A stretch of DNA of 5,205 nt from an uncultured Pseudorhodobacter sp. (GTDB lineage Bacteria; Pseudomonadota; Alphaproteobacteria; Rhodobacterales; Rhodobacteraceae): the NCBI GenBank assembly GCA_945957495.1, contig CAMFLG010000264.1, positions 1-5,205 on the forward strand, written 5' to 3'. The position numbers were made by a program, and so were the translations under genes. This document shows, piece by piece, positions 5,156-5,205 of the stretch. The number at the start of each line of letters is the position of its first letter. The first letter of the stretch is position 1. Below the pieces are notes generated by a model. That model saw only the letters and a program-made list of their open reading frames with translations. It made no database searches and was not told the DNA's origin.

Positions 5156-5205
5156 CTAATATGGGTCAGAAAGCCCAAGCCGCGCAAGTATGCGCACTTC
5201 CAGGG
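5156..5205 (-). CDS. ybeY: YbeY endoribonuclease, C-terminal fragment (5' part outside window)
   Basis: Only the last 15 codons are present. Reading leftward from 5203 gives LEVRILARLGLSDPY and then a TAG stop at 5158-5156. The pattern 'E.RILA.LGL.DPY' is the usual C-terminus of alphaproteobacterial YbeY, a metal-dependent endoribonuclease in 16S rRNA 3'-end maturation and ribosome quality control. Its catalytic histidine motif lies beyond the window edge and cannot be checked. The identification rests on this short tail plus the position directly before corC and lnt, matching the widespread phoH(ybeZ)-ybeY-corC(ybeX)-lnt order. The two other minus-strand frames here give no recognisable protein. 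A gap of 41 nt separates the stop from the corC start, so co-transcription is likely. Confidence 0.8.
   Translation of the reverse strand, partial: LEVRILARLGLSDPY

Noticed and set aside
1..5205. CRISPR arrays, insertion sequences, defence or phage genes
   Set aside because: No spaced direct repeats, transposase motifs, target-site duplications or foreign-looking genes were seen; coding content is all core housekeeping.

Overview
The window reads as a chromosomal housekeeping segment from an alphaproteobacterium, most likely a member of the Rhodobacterales (Rhodobacter/Paracoccus-like). The grounds are the high G+C with strong third-position bias, the gene order ybeY-corC-lnt-metK, protein sequences of alphaproteobacterial type, a metK leader matching the SAM/SAH riboswitch (a class known from this order), and a GC-rich intergenic element of a kind I recall as common in this family. 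All recognisable genes lie on the minus strand, so they are transcribed from right to left in the given orientation.

Layout in transcription order. At 5205-5156 is the last part of ybeY (rRNA maturation endonuclease), then corC/ybeX (5114-4203, CBS-pair protein) and lnt (4201-2726, apolipoprotein N-acyltransferase), packed with a 41-nt gap and then a TGAGATG stop/start junction. An 89-nt gap follows; it holds the SAM/SAH riboswitch (about 2692-2645), which contains the metK ribosome binding site. Then come metK (2636-1470, S-adenosylmethionine synthetase), an 84-nt gap with two hairpins and a candidate promoter, queF (1385-921, preQ0 reductase), a 75-nt gap, and trmB (845-162, tRNA m7G46 methyltransferase). 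The left end (1-161) has no identifiable gene; it holds a tandem hairpin element just after trmB and, further left, a long imperfect inverted repeat beside a T-rich stretch that could terminate rightward transcription from outside the window.

How the parts fit: ybeY-corC-lnt belongs to the conserved phoH-ybeY-corC-lnt cluster (ribosome quality, CBS protein, lipoprotein maturation). The second half is a SAM/tRNA-modification group: MetK makes SAM, TrmB spends it on tRNA m7G46, and QueF makes preQ1, the precursor to which QueA later adds a ribosyl unit taken from SAM. The riboswitch would close the metK ribosome binding site when SAM (or SAH) is plentiful. All protein genes belong to known families; the points of most interest are non-coding: the riboswitch variant, the hairpin/promoter overlap before queF, and the structured left end.
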